Positions 17,981 to 26,975 of a stretch of 64,000 nucleotides of DNA are shown piece after piece. This DNA comes from a bacterium. GTDB lineage: Bacteria; Planctomycetota; Planctomycetia; Planctomycetales; Planctomycetaceae. The stretch is taken from NCBI GenBank assembly GCA_016125225.1, contig WGME01000001.1, positions 119,747 through 183,746 on the forward strand, given 5' to 3'. The position numbers were made by a program, and so were the translations under genes. Each line of letters opens with the position of its first letter. The stretch's first letter is position 1. The notes beneath the pieces were generated by a model. It was not told the DNA's origin. It saw only the letters and a program-made list of their open reading frames with translations, and did not search any database.

Positions 17981-18853
17981 TCACGCAGGATGAGCTGGTG
18001 CCGCTGTCACCGTGGGAATTGTGGCAGACGGTGCATGGGTTTCGTGCTCTTCCACGGCGCGGTCCAGAATCATGATTTTCTGCCAGATGTTCCGTGACAG
18101 CCCGTTGGTCAGAGAGGCCAGTTGTTCGACGGATTCCAAGGCAACGGAATCGGGAAATTCCTGCACATAGATCGCAGCAATCTTGTTGATCAGTGATAAC
18201 AGTTCGCTGCAGTAGTCGAGGTAACGCCCCAGTAGGAACGTGGTGAGTGTTCGCTGTGGTGATGATTTCGTGGGTTGATGGCGATGGATCGACTCCGGGT
18301 CTTTGGTGAGTTGATGCATATCGACAATGTGGGCCAGCGCCCGCAGTTCGCGCATCGCTTTCAGCAAGCGCTCCCGTTTGGCCCGGCGTTCGAGTGACAT
18401 CAGAAACGCCACGATGGCACCGATAAAGAAGATCGCCCCCAGTCCGGCCTCTAACGTAGTCACAAAGTGTTCGAGCTCGAACAACTCCTGACTCGTCAGC
18501 CAGCGCACCCGCATGCCCGTTAGTGTGAGCATGCCGAGCAAACCCGCGATCAACAGCGTGACGGTCACACGTACGGAATAGAGCGGGCGACGAATTCGCT
18601 GGCAGGTTTGAATCGCTTCCCGGGCCACCACGGCGACTTCATCGGCCACCGATTTCAGCCCAGCATGCGGAAAACGTTCCGCAATCCGATTGGCCAACTG
18701 TTCGGCCGTCAGCACAATGCGATCAGCTTGGAGTGCGCGATAGTTTTGCAACTTCGGCACCGCACTGATCGCGGGATCAGGCACGGGAAATGGTAAGTCT
18801 CCAGGCGGACCAGAAAATGTCACGGCCACTTGCTCGAGTGATGTTTGCGACAT
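17981..18853 (-). CDS. Two-TM membrane protein of unknown function
   Basis: 290 aa from the ATG at 18853 (a longer upstream frame has poor composition). Two hydrophobic segments lie at about 93-118 and 133-160 (FVTTLEAGLGAIFFIGAIVAFLMS), flanked by cytoplasmic helical regions rich in Arg, Glu and Leu (AKRERLLKAMRELRALAHIVDMHQLTKDPESIHR). The YLDYCSELLSLINKIAAIYVQEFPDS segment near 205-230 looks conserved. No family recognised. It lies downstream of the citrate synthase homolog on the same strand (112-base gap) and may be cotranscribed. Confidence 0.7.
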   Translation of the reverse strand: MSQTSLEQVAVTFSGPPGDLPFPVPDPAISAVPKLQNYRALQADRIVLTAEQLANRIAERFPHAGLKSVADEVAVVAREAIQTCQRIRRPLYSVRVTVTLLIAGLLGMLTLTGMRVRWLTSQELFELEHFVTTLEAGLGAIFFIGAIVAFLMSLERRAKRERLLKAMRELRALAHIVDMHQLTKDPESIHRHQPTKSSPQRTLTTFLLGRYLDYCSELLSLINKIAAIYVQEFPDSVALESVEQLASLTNGLSRNIWQKIMILDRAVEEHETHAPSATIPTVTAAPAHPA

Positions 18854-18965
18854 AGTTACCAGCTTAACGAGGCCCAGCGAGATCCGGATCAAGAATTCTC
18901 CGGGAAGATTCGTGCCAGCTGTCCGACAGTTCGCGACGAATCCTTCCCGCAATGTCCCCCGTAAA

Positions 18966-20066
18966 TTAACAAGGGTTGGTGGTACGCAAACTGGGACCGT
19001 GGTAGTCCGTCAATGTGCTGAGATCCCCTTGCGTTTGGGTTTGCTCGTGATAATGCGCGGCCCAACCCGCCATGCGGCTGATGAGAATCAACGGACCAAA
19101 GAGGGGTTCTTCCATCCGCAGGTAATCGAGCAGCCGCGCTGCCGACCAGCGGAGATTGGGGAGTTTCTGATGCTGCTCCCACACGGCCTGCTCGATCGCG
19201 GACGCCACGTCTTCCCGATCCAGGCGTCCTTGTGATTCCGCAACTTGCCGACAACGACTCGCCACGAGATCGGCACGTGGATCGCCCACTCGATAAATTC
19301 GGTGGCCGAATCCTGGCAACGACTGTCCGCTTTCCAGCCGCTGACGGACCCACTCCGTCGCCCGATCGGCAGACCGTACATCACTCAGCACATGCAAGGC
19401 CTGACGGGCATCTTGCACGGCGTGGCCCGGCAGAACCGCAGCGGCGGCAGACAACAGGGCCCCAGGCCAATCCGCACCGTTGACGGCGGCCAGTCGCACG
19501 GAAACCGTGGCCGGCGACAGGCCGTGATCGGCCAGCATGATCAGGAGAATCTCCAGCGATCGTTCCGCGAGCCCCTTGCCTTCCCGTCCGTGCAACAGCC
19601 AGTTCAAATTCCCCGCCAAACCCAACTCATGACGTGGCTCCAGAGGAAGTTCGCCATGTGTCAAACGATAACGGGCAGCGAGGACTGCCGTGAGAAATCC
19701 GAACCACTGCGGTAACGCCGCCGTCAGATCGGAGACCCGCAGAAATTCTGGTGGCTCGTCCATCAAGCGGATGCGTCCCAGCACCGACAGCAGAACATCG
19801 GCCGGTGAAGCATTGCCGGGCACGCGCCGCAACCAGGCATGAATGTTGGCGGGCAGGTCCATGCTACCGAGCATGAGTGCTTGCCAGTCAGCAACCTGTT
19901 CGTGCGTGGGCAACTCTCCCGTCAGCAGCAGATAGCTGGTTTCGAGGAACGTGACTCGATCGATGAGATCGTCGACCCGGTAACCGCGATACAAGAGATC
20001 GGGCTCGACAGCAGAAATGGCTGTCGTCCAACGAACCTCACCGGCTCCCACGTTCCGCTCAGTCAC
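18966..20066 (-). CDS. Citrate synthase homolog with altered active site
   Basis: 366 aa, citrate synthase fold. Seen: YRGYRVDDLI at 26-35, ADH with H181 in the first catalytic-His position, H215 in PGH aligned to the second, GFGHRIYR at 252-259, and RMAGWAAH at 331-338. The catalytic Asp of the family (PNVDFYSG) is replaced: PNLRWSAA, R306. The GGAN turn after the second His is also lost (AVQD). Retained fold but a missing base suggest it does not make citrate in the usual way. It may be regulatory or use other acyl-CoAs. GTG start at 20066 with a weak ribosome site. Confidence 0.82.
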   Translation of the reverse strand: MTERNVGAGEVRWTTAISAVEPDLLYRGYRVDDLIDRVTFLETSYLLLTGELPTHEQVADWQALMLGSMDLPANIHAWLRRVPGNASPADVLLSVLGRIRLMDEPPEFLRVSDLTAALPQWFGFLTAVLAARYRLTHGELPLEPRHELGLAGNLNWLLHGREGKGLAERSLEILLIMLADHGLSPATVSVRLAAVNGADWPGALLSAAAAVLPGHAVQDARQALHVLSDVRSADRATEWVRQRLESGQSLPGFGHRIYRVGDPRADLVASRCRQVAESQGRLDREDVASAIEQAVWEQHQKLPNLRWSAARLLDYLRMEEPLFGPLILISRMAGWAAHYHEQTQTQGDLSTLTDYHGPSLRTTNPC

Positions 20067-20253
20067 GCAAAATCACTCACGATGGAGAATCCAGGGCGTC
20101 TGTCTCGATTTCGCTAGATTCTACGCGGAGAGGCGGACCTGCGAAACCTCGACACCCTGATTCCATGCGTGGGACGAGTGAAGGGATGCCACATGACGGA
20201 GGCGGCTGCCTCAATAACCTCAACAGAGAATGACCGTGCGTACGGCGTGGGGA

Positions 20254-22179
20254 CTACAGATAATTCAACAACGACAACTGCAAGGCCTGCGCTGTGACGC
20301 TCAAATAGGCCGATAACGATTGCTGCCGGGCGGTGAATTCCGTGATGGCGTCTGCGTAATCAACATCGACCAGTTTTTCCAGTTGCCCCTGAATTTCGAT
20401 ATGACGATCGGACAGCAGATTATCGACGCTATCGAGTTGCCGCTGTGCAATCCCCACGCTCCCGCGCACCACGGAAACGCGGGCCGACTCGGCATCGAGA
20501 GCGGATGCCAGTCGCTGCAATTCGGGGAGATCTTTGTTACGGACCGCGAGTTCCAATGAAGACAGGATGCCGAAAATCCCTGCAGGCTGGCTCGGATGAA
20601 TTTCTCGGCCTGCAAGCACGCCGGTCGACCCCGTCGTTTCGCTGCCCGATAACCCCAGTGCATCGCCCATCGCATTGGCCGCGACAGACAAGCTGCCGGT
20701 GCCGGAAGTATCCGTGAGTGAGATGCCATTGCCGACGGTGTTCAAGGACGCTGTCAGAACGCCGGGGTCAATCGCGTTAATCGCATCCAGCACATCTTGG
20801 ACGGTGGTGGCCTGAGAGAGATCAAGATCAACCGTGGTGCCATCACGACGGGTAATACTGAGCGTGCCCTGCGTACTGTCGCGCGGGACCCCCTGCCCTA
20901 GATTCAGGTCATCGAGTTTGGCATCGGCGGTAAAGGTCCGGAGGCCCAGTAGTGTTGCGTTGTTGCCGCCGTTTTCTCCGATCGAGAAGTCACTGCCACT
21001 CAACCGGCTGGAAATGGCGATGCCGCGACCATCGTCCGATATGCCTACGACCAGGTCGGAATCGGCCTCTTTGATGCGATTGATAATGTCTTGCACGGTG
21101 GCAGCACCATCCAGATCAACCACATAGGTACGGCCGCCGTTGACGATTTGCAATCCGAACCCGGCGGTTGCGCCGATGCCGGTGTTGTTGTTCAACGCGG
21201 AGACGTTGGTATACAAGCTGATGGAAGGATCAAGGTCACTTCCCTGGATGACCGCCACCGGTCCCGATGCGATACCAAGTTCCTGAGCCGTGGTTCCCTG
21301 CTGAACATCTTTTATTTCCACCGTGCCAGCGGACGGCGTGATCCGCAAACCCGATTGACTGGTCGGATCGATATCCACGGTGACCGTAATGGCTTCCGCA
21401 GCAAACGCTGCCTGAATTTGTGTCTGCAGGTCGGCAACGGTCTCGGCACTACTGAGATCGAGGTCTTTCCGAATGGTGTTTGTGCCATCATCCAGAGTGA
21501 TCCGAATCCGGCCGGGTGTCACGCCTGTCCCACGATACAACTGCGACAGTTCGGTATCGGTCGTTAAAGCCGGATTCAAGTCGCCCGAGATCGGTTTGGT
21601 GATGGCCGCAAGTCCGCTGGCGCCGTCAACACCGCTGCTCACGAGCAGATTGAAGTCGGCATAGCCCGAGAGAGATTGCGTGTTCCCCAGGTAACGCACC
21701 TGGCCGGATGCCGTCAATTCGAAGGGAGCCTGCGTGGTGGCCGAACCGGCGAACAGGTAGCGTCCACCATACGACGTGTTGGCCGCTTGAATGACAGAAT
21801 TCAGCAATCCCTGAATTTCCAGGGCGAAGCCTTCCCGTTCCGACGTCGAAACCTGATCGCCAGCGGCACTCTGCGCCAGTCCACGGGCCTGCGCAATCAC
21901 ATCGGAAATGGTGGCCAGTGTCTGATCGGTTGTGGCAAGAAAACCCTGGTTAGTTTGAATGCTCTGCTGAAATCCGGCACGACGTTCGTCGAGCTTTTGC
22001 AGCAAAATGGTTTGTGTTGCTGCAGTCGGTGAATCAGAAGGAAGTATGAACTTCCGCCCTGTCGCAAGCTGGGTTTGTAGTTCATCGATGCCCGCTTGCC
22101 CCAACTGCACGGCATTGGTAATTCGCTGAGTAATCAACGAGTTTGAAACGCGGCCAGGATTCAGCAGGGTAATGCTCAT
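20254..22179 (-). CDS. flgL: Flagellar hook-filament junction protein FlgL, enlarged
   Basis: 641 aa, about twice the usual 300-400. The N-terminus (RVSNSLITQRITNAVQLGQAGIDELQTQLATGRK) and C-terminus (DYADAITEFTARQQSLSAYLSVTAQALQLSLLNYL) are the coiled flagellin-type ends that stack in the axial structure. The long centre holds at least three flagellin-IN-like repeats, each with a T-V-x-D-(L/V/I) helix: about 240-280, 355-400 and 455-510. These form surface-exposed decorations. Last gene of the flagellar cluster; it follows flgK by 79 bases. Confidence 0.93.
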   Translation of the reverse strand: MSITLLNPGRVSNSLITQRITNAVQLGQAGIDELQTQLATGRKFILPSDSPTAATQTILLQKLDERRAGFQQSIQTNQGFLATTDQTLATISDVIAQARGLAQSAAGDQVSTSEREGFALEIQGLLNSVIQAANTSYGGRYLFAGSATTQAPFELTASGQVRYLGNTQSLSGYADFNLLVSSGVDGASGLAAITKPISGDLNPALTTDTELSQLYRGTGVTPGRIRITLDDGTNTIRKDLDLSSAETVADLQTQIQAAFAAEAITVTVDIDPTSQSGLRITPSAGTVEIKDVQQGTTAQELGIASGPVAVIQGSDLDPSISLYTNVSALNNNTGIGATAGFGLQIVNGGRTYVVDLDGAATVQDIINRIKEADSDLVVGISDDGRGIAISSRLSGSDFSIGENGGNNATLLGLRTFTADAKLDDLNLGQGVPRDSTQGTLSITRRDGTTVDLDLSQATTVQDVLDAINAIDPGVLTASLNTVGNGISLTDTSGTGSLSVAANAMGDALGLSGSETTGSTGVLAGREIHPSQPAGIFGILSSLELAVRNKDLPELQRLASALDAESARVSVVRGSVGIAQRQLDSVDNLLSDRHIEIQGQLEKLVDVDYADAITEFTARQQSLSAYLSVTAQALQLSLLNYL

Positions 22180-22258
22180 GAGAATTCAGTAAGTCCGTGG
22201 CTCACACAGCGGGGTATGGCTGTCGTCTGGTCAATCGATGAATCGTTCGCCGTGCCTC

Positions 22259-23956
22259 TCAGATGTTCAGCAACGTGTTGAAAAGCTGTTCGACCGTGGA
22301 AATAATCCGCGCGGCCGCCTGATAGTTATGCTGATACTGCAACGCCAGAATCGCTTCTTCGTCGATGCTGACGCCTGAGCGTTGTTCGCGCTGTGTCAGG
22401 AGGGAATCCCGGAACCCACCGGCCCCTTTCGACAGGGCTTCTTCAGCAGCAGCAGATTGCCCCAATGTGCCAATCATGTTGGTATAAAAATCATCGATGT
22501 TCAGCCCGTTGAGTTGCGACAAGGGCTGATCGATGAATTGCGCCAGTGCCAACGCATTGCTGTTGTCCGCCGGACCACCGCCCTGGCTCGCGGCGAAATA
22601 TCGCTGATCGTTCGCCACAACGCTGTTGATACCGATGTCATCGGAACTGCTGCCCGTGAAGAAGGTGTTGATTCCCAGGGCTGCCAGAACTCCCGAAGTA
22701 TCGCCCTGAAAGCGAATCTCGTAACCCGCATCGGTCTTCAGTTGCAGTTTGTTTTCCGACGTAATCGTTGCGGTGATGTGATCGATGCCATCGAGCGCCG
22801 CCCGTAAATCTTCCAATGATGTGTCGGTGCCGAGGCCATCCAGATCGATCGAGATCTTGGAATTGGTGGAGGCCCCCGTTGTCGCATCGCGGACCTGAAT
22901 CTCAAAGCTGCCGTGTTCCGGTGAGAATGCCAACCCCGCCTGATTCAGGGCGGCCGTGGTGTCGTTCACATAGTTGGTGCTGGTCACATCGGTGAAACCA
23001 ACGAGCCCTTCCCCGCCGGAATAAATCTTGTTGAATTCGTTGATCACAGAACCGACAAACTGATCCAACTGGTCAATAAACCCATTCAGAATGCGGTCGC
23101 GTGATTCGATCAGTCCGCCGAGTTCTCCGCCATTGGCACCAATCGGGGCTTTGGTGCTGGTCGTCTGCACATTGATTTCGGCGACACCCGAATCGGTGGG
23201 AGCCACCACCGTCTCAAGGTGCTGCGAGAACCCCGAGAGAATCAGAAAATCGGAGCTGGTAAAGACATCGATCGCACCAGACGGTTGCTCGTTGACCCGA
23301 ATCGGAATGATTTCGGACAACCGATTCAACGCATTCAAACGCTGAACCCGCAATGCTCCGGCTTCACTGAGGTCGAGACCGTTGGCCTCTAACCGTCCGA
23401 TCTGCGGATTGAGTTGGGCAATCTGATCGATGAGCGAATTGGCTTCATCGGTCAACGATTTCATCTGGCCCGACAGGGAATCCCGCAGTTCATTGATCCG
23501 CGATCGGAGATTCACCACATCCTGGGCAAAGAGCTGACCTTGCTGAATCACGATATTGCGAAACGCCGGATCATCGGGCTGGTTGGCAGCATTCTGAACG
23601 GCGGTAATGAAATCGTTCAGGCTGGTCGATAGGTCCTGATCACCCAGTTCTCCCACGAGACTCTGCAAGTTAGTATAGCTGGTGTACCGGGTACTGGAAG
23701 CGGCATAGTCGGTGTTGGCCGAATAGATCCGCGATTCCAGAAAGCGGTCGAGCACCTGTTGGACACCCGCCGCCTGCGCACCAGAGCCCACTAGAACCGA
23801 CCCCTCTTGATAAGGGGCGGTCGGGTAAACCTTCAGTTGCTCACGGACGTAGCCGGGAGTCGACGCATTGCTGATATTGTTCCCGGTGACCTGCAGACCC
23901 AATGAGAACAATTGCAACGCGCTGGATGCAGTCGACAGGGCTCCGTTTAGTGACAT
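22259..23956 (-). CDS. flgK: Flagellar hook-associated protein FlgK
   Basis: 565 aa. FlgK forms the first junction layer between hook and filament. Seen: MSLNGALSTASSALQLFSLGLQVTGNNISNASTPGYVREQ at the N-terminus with the rod/hook family NNISNASTPGY signature, and the C-terminal SGVSIDEEAILALQYQHNYQAAARIISTVEQLFNTLLNI with the helix that stacks in the axis. The NIVxQ and LNDFITAVQNAANQPDDPAFRNIVIQQ region is standard. Its ATG at 23956 has GGAG upstream. flgL follows on the same strand. Confidence 0.96.
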   Translation of the reverse strand: MSLNGALSTASSALQLFSLGLQVTGNNISNASTPGYVREQLKVYPTAPYQEGSVLVGSGAQAAGVQQVLDRFLESRIYSANTDYAASSTRYTSYTNLQSLVGELGDQDLSTSLNDFITAVQNAANQPDDPAFRNIVIQQGQLFAQDVVNLRSRINELRDSLSGQMKSLTDEANSLIDQIAQLNPQIGRLEANGLDLSEAGALRVQRLNALNRLSEIIPIRVNEQPSGAIDVFTSSDFLILSGFSQHLETVVAPTDSGVAEINVQTTSTKAPIGANGGELGGLIESRDRILNGFIDQLDQFVGSVINEFNKIYSGGEGLVGFTDVTSTNYVNDTTAALNQAGLAFSPEHGSFEIQVRDATTGASTNSKISIDLDGLGTDTSLEDLRAALDGIDHITATITSENKLQLKTDAGYEIRFQGDTSGVLAALGINTFFTGSSSDDIGINSVVANDQRYFAASQGGGPADNSNALALAQFIDQPLSQLNGLNIDDFYTNMIGTLGQSAAAEEALSKGAGGFRDSLLTQREQRSGVSIDEEAILALQYQHNYQAAARIISTVEQLFNTLLNI

Positions 23957-24019
23957 GGCTGATGCTCCGACCAGATCGTGACGACGATCAGGGAATTGGC
24001 AACGACGAGCATGGGGCGA

Positions 24020-24511
24020 TCAGACGGCCGCATCGAGGACCGCTCCCCCCACACCCTGCTGCGGATTCGGTGATTCGTCGTAGCCCAACGGTCGCTGCCC
24101 GCCGCGGGCCATCAGATCGAGCAGGTCGGTATAACAGCCGCTCATCCGTTGCGCGACAATCCACTGAATCCAGGCCTCGCGTTTCGCTTCACCAAAGCGC
24201 TGCTGAATGAGGGCGAAGCGTCCGCGCAGTTGCTCTGGCAAGGGACTGGTGCTGTGTGACAGCACATCGCTCAACGTGAGATCGGCGTAGCCCTCGGCAT
24301 GGGCCTGATCGAGCAACCGACTCCGCCAGATGGTCAACGCCTTCAGTCGCCGTGCTGCCTGCAGAGCCGCTTCGTTCAGCGGTTCCAAGTCGACCAGCGA
24401 ACCACTGACGAGGGCTTGCCGCTTCAGTCGTTGGGTTTCCAGCAGATGCTGCTGGGCCGCTTCCATGACATCAGCAAACCGGGCGACATCGTCTAACCAT
24501 CCGTCAGTCAT
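24020..24511 (-). CDS. flgN: FlgN-like flagellar export chaperone
   Basis: 163 aa, all-helical and charged, with no signal peptide. FlgN holds FlgK and FlgL unfolded for export through the flagellar secretion gate. Sequence support is weak in any single motif, but the size, the helical pattern (ARFADVMEAAQQHLLETQRLKRQAL, NEAALQAARRLKALTIWRSRLL) and the position directly before flgK-flgL are as expected. Glutamine-rich and Leu-heptad stretches suit a chaperone coil. Confidence 0.72.
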   Translation of the reverse strand: MTDGWLDDVARFADVMEAAQQHLLETQRLKRQALVSGSLVDLEPLNEAALQAARRLKALTIWRSRLLDQAHAEGYADLTLSDVLSHSTSPLPEQLRGRFALIQQRFGEAKREAWIQWIVAQRMSGCYTDLLDLMARGGQRPLGYDESPNPQQGVGGAVLDAAV

Positions 24512-24609
24512 CGCACCCTCCCGCAGAACCGTGGAGGGATCTTGCCGTCACGCTGACGATCCATAAGGAGCCATAAGTCCTCCGTGACTTACGCTCCACT
24601 CCACTGTCT

Positions 24610-25104
24610 CTACTTTCGGAAGAGTCCGGCAAAGACTGAGGTATCGGTTGTGCTCAAAATGCGTTGTGAGACAGATCGTGCCTCACTTGCCGCTTCTACG
24701 ACTTGTGTCAATTGTAACGAAGCCGGTGCGGACGAAGCGTTTCCGGATGAGGCAGACTGTAGCGGTAGCAGCGATTGTGAGGGTACAGGGTCCGTTGGCA
24801 GGTTCTGATTCCGGCGAAACTGCTGGTAGAGTTCCGTCACAAAATCCCCGTCGTGCCCGGCCGCCAGATCTTCCACAAGTTGTTGATCGAGCTGAGCTTG
24901 GAACATTTTTTCGGCTTGGCCGCCATGAATATAGGCGGTCTCCCCTTCCGTCGATCGCAGGGCCTTCATGAGTTGGCCATAGAACATGCCCGCGACCGCC
25001 GTGCGGAAGGTTTTTTCCAGTTCCTGGTCCCCGGCGGACCGACCTGCACCCGGCAATGAGCCCGAGGCACCGATTGCTGAGGAATTCTGGGCAGAAAGGA
25101 TCAT
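24610..25104 (-). CDS. flgJ: Rod-binding protein, FlgJ N-terminal type
   Basis: 164 aa. The core LEKTFRTAVAGMFYGQLMKALRSTEGETAYIHGGQAEKMFQAQLDQQLVEDLAA (residues about 29-82) is the FlgJ rod-binding domain, which caps rod assembly in the periplasm. There is no muramidase domain, so wall opening must be done by a separate enzyme. The C-terminal half is low-complexity (Ser, Gln, Ala-rich). It lies between flgI and flgN. Confidence 0.85.
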   Translation of the reverse strand: MILSAQNSSAIGASGSLPGAGRSAGDQELEKTFRTAVAGMFYGQLMKALRSTEGETAYIHGGQAEKMFQAQLDQQLVEDLAAGHDGDFVTELYQQFRRNQNLPTDPVPSQSLLPLQSASSGNASSAPASLQLTQVVEAASEARSVSQRILSTTDTSVFAGLFRK

Positions 25105-25146
25105 GATCGGACATTCCCGGAGAGAGGACGGAAACGACGGGGTGAT

Positions 25147-26217
25147 TCAGCGGTCAATCAGTTCCGCGTGCAGCTTCCCGGAAGCATGCAGTTCTCGGAT
25201 GATGGCGATAATGTCCGAAGCGGGCACGCGGAGCTGATTCAGGGCATCGACCAGTTCTTTCAACTGCTGCGGCGATTGCCGTCCCTGGCCTTCTGTCAGC
25301 CCAATGAACGGCCCCGTCCCCAGCAGATCATTCGGCCCGACTTCGACACTGAAACTTTTCTGAGTAATGATGACGGGACTGAGTTCCACCTCGCCGGTCA
25401 CCACTACCGTACCGGTCTTGGCGTTGATCACCACGCGGGCTTGTGTGTTAGGAATATCGATGCCCACGTCCAGCACTTGAGCCACGAAGTCGACCGGAGA
25501 TTCGCGGTACTGTGGCGGAATCGTCACTTCCACGGCATTCGGACTGACAGCCTTGGCCACCTGTTGTCCGCCGACTTCGAAAGAGAATTCACTGTTCACC
25601 ACGCGGGCCACTTCGGATGAGGTCCAGAAGCTCGCGTGATACGGGTCGATCTGCAGCGTCAGTGATGAGCCCTGCTGTCCCTGGATGAACAACGGCGTCG
25701 CATCGCGCAGCATGCTGGCACCACTGATGATGCGTCCTGAAGTCGCCCGCGAGACGTCTTCGATGATCACCTCACCATTCGCCAAAGCCCAGGCGGTTTC
25801 ATCGCGCACGTTGCTGGTCGTGAGGGGTGTCGACATCAGTTGACCGCCGCGCAGGCTTTTGGCTCCCATGGGTGCGGTGATCGTGCAATCCATTTTTTGA
25901 CCGCGACGCAATCCGGTGCGCGGGATCTGCACGCTGACGAAGACGACTGCCACATTGTCTCCGTTGCGGATATCGGTCGCCGCAATTGGGGCATTCATCC
26001 GCGTCAAGGCGGCTTGCAAGGCACGAATGGTTGCCAGATTCTTGGAACCGTCGCCTGTCCCCTGCAATCCGGTCACCAATCCGACACCGATCAGATTGAT
26101 TTCCTGTTGACCTTGCAGCGTGCAGAGATGTTCGAGGCGAACGCGGGCTTCGCTGACCTGCACCAGCAGCAACAGACTCAGACCCGCCATCAGCCAGCGA
26201 CGCATAGACATGGTCAT
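25147..26217 (-). CDS. flgI: Flagellar P-ring protein FlgI
   Basis: 356 aa with a signal peptide (about 1-24). FlgI forms the ring around the rod in the peptidoglycan layer. Seen: VRLEHLCTLQGQQEINLIGVGLVTGLQGTGDGS at the mature N-terminus, VVFVSVQIPRTGLRRGQKMDCTI, and LKELVDALNQLRVPASDIIAIIRELHASGKLHAELI at the C-terminus, all family hallmarks. Three in-frame ATGs lie within 13 bases of the start; the first is used here. It is followed by flgJ, and flgH ends 23 bases upstream. Confidence 0.97.
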   Translation of the reverse strand: MTMSMRRWLMAGLSLLLLVQVSEARVRLEHLCTLQGQQEINLIGVGLVTGLQGTGDGSKNLATIRALQAALTRMNAPIAATDIRNGDNVAVVFVSVQIPRTGLRRGQKMDCTITAPMGAKSLRGGQLMSTPLTTSNVRDETAWALANGEVIIEDVSRATSGRIISGASMLRDATPLFIQGQQGSSLTLQIDPYHASFWTSSEVARVVNSEFSFEVGGQQVAKAVSPNAVEVTIPPQYRESPVDFVAQVLDVGIDIPNTQARVVINAKTGTVVVTGEVELSPVIITQKSFSVEVGPNDLLGTGPFIGLTEGQGRQSPQQLKELVDALNQLRVPASDIIAIIRELHASGKLHAELIDR

Positions 26218-26240
26218 GAACCTCGCGAAACATCTCGAAA

Positions 26241-26975
26241 CTAGAAGGGGAAAATGATATCGAGGATTTGCGTGCCCCAGTTGGTCTTGGTGCTGTCGAA
26301 GACTTTACCGCGTTGCAATCGATCGATCTTCAACTCAGCGATGTCTTCCGACCGGGCAGATCGGTCAGGGCGGATCTTGCCTTTATCGATTCGCCCCGTC
26401 AGCCGGTACTCGAAAAGATCCTGGTTCGTCCGAATCGACTTGCGGGCTTCCAGCACGATCGTGCCATTGGGCAGCACATCGACGACGGTCGCCGCAATCT
26501 TGTAGGTAATGCCCTCGGTATCTGTTAACTGGCCGATGGTCTGCAGGCGATTCTGCAGCGTGGCATTAATGGAGGGTTCCGTCGCAGCGGTGTTTTCGAT
26601 CGTGGGTCCATCCGAACGCAATCGCACAAACTCTTTCAACTGAGCCGTGAACGATCCGTTCCGTTGACGATTGAACCGCGAGTTCACGATGACTTCGGCT
26701 TTTTCGTCGACTTCAATCGTCAGGATGTCGTGCACCTTGATCAACTCGGGGGGCGGCGGCGCTTCAATGTAGATCCAGGAGTAATCCCGCACCATCGGCA
26801 CGGGTGGCAACATTGGGCCGCGTGGATCAGCAGGAGCCAGCATGCCATCCTGAGGCACGCCAGGAAACGGCTGCATCCGGGCCGCGACAGTTTTCGGCTG
26901 TTGAGCGCTGACGATGGCGCCTGACGCGGCCACCAACAACAGCATGGTACAAGAACGTGTGATTGTGCGACTCAT
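26241..26975 (-). CDS. flgH: Flagellar L-ring protein FlgH
   Basis: 244 aa. FlgH makes the bushing ring in the outer membrane. The signature KVHDILTIEVDEKAEVIVNSRFNRQRNGSF lies at about 80-110, and the C-terminal DIAELKIDRLQRGKVFDSTKTNWGTQILDIIFPF completes it. The signal peptide ends in ASGAIVSAQQ and I see no lipobox cysteine, whereas FlgH is a lipoprotein in most species. Start codon ATG at 26975 overlaps the flgA stop by four bases (ATGA), so the two are translationally coupled. Confidence 0.93.
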   Translation of the reverse strand: MSRTITRSCTMLLLVAASGAIVSAQQPKTVAARMQPFPGVPQDGMLAPADPRGPMLPPVPMVRDYSWIYIEAPPPPELIKVHDILTIEVDEKAEVIVNSRFNRQRNGSFTAQLKEFVRLRSDGPTIENTAATEPSINATLQNRLQTIGQLTDTEGITYKIAATVVDVLPNGTIVLEARKSIRTNQDLFEYRLTGRIDKGKIRPDRSARSEDIAELKIDRLQRGKVFDSTKTNWGTQILDIIFPF

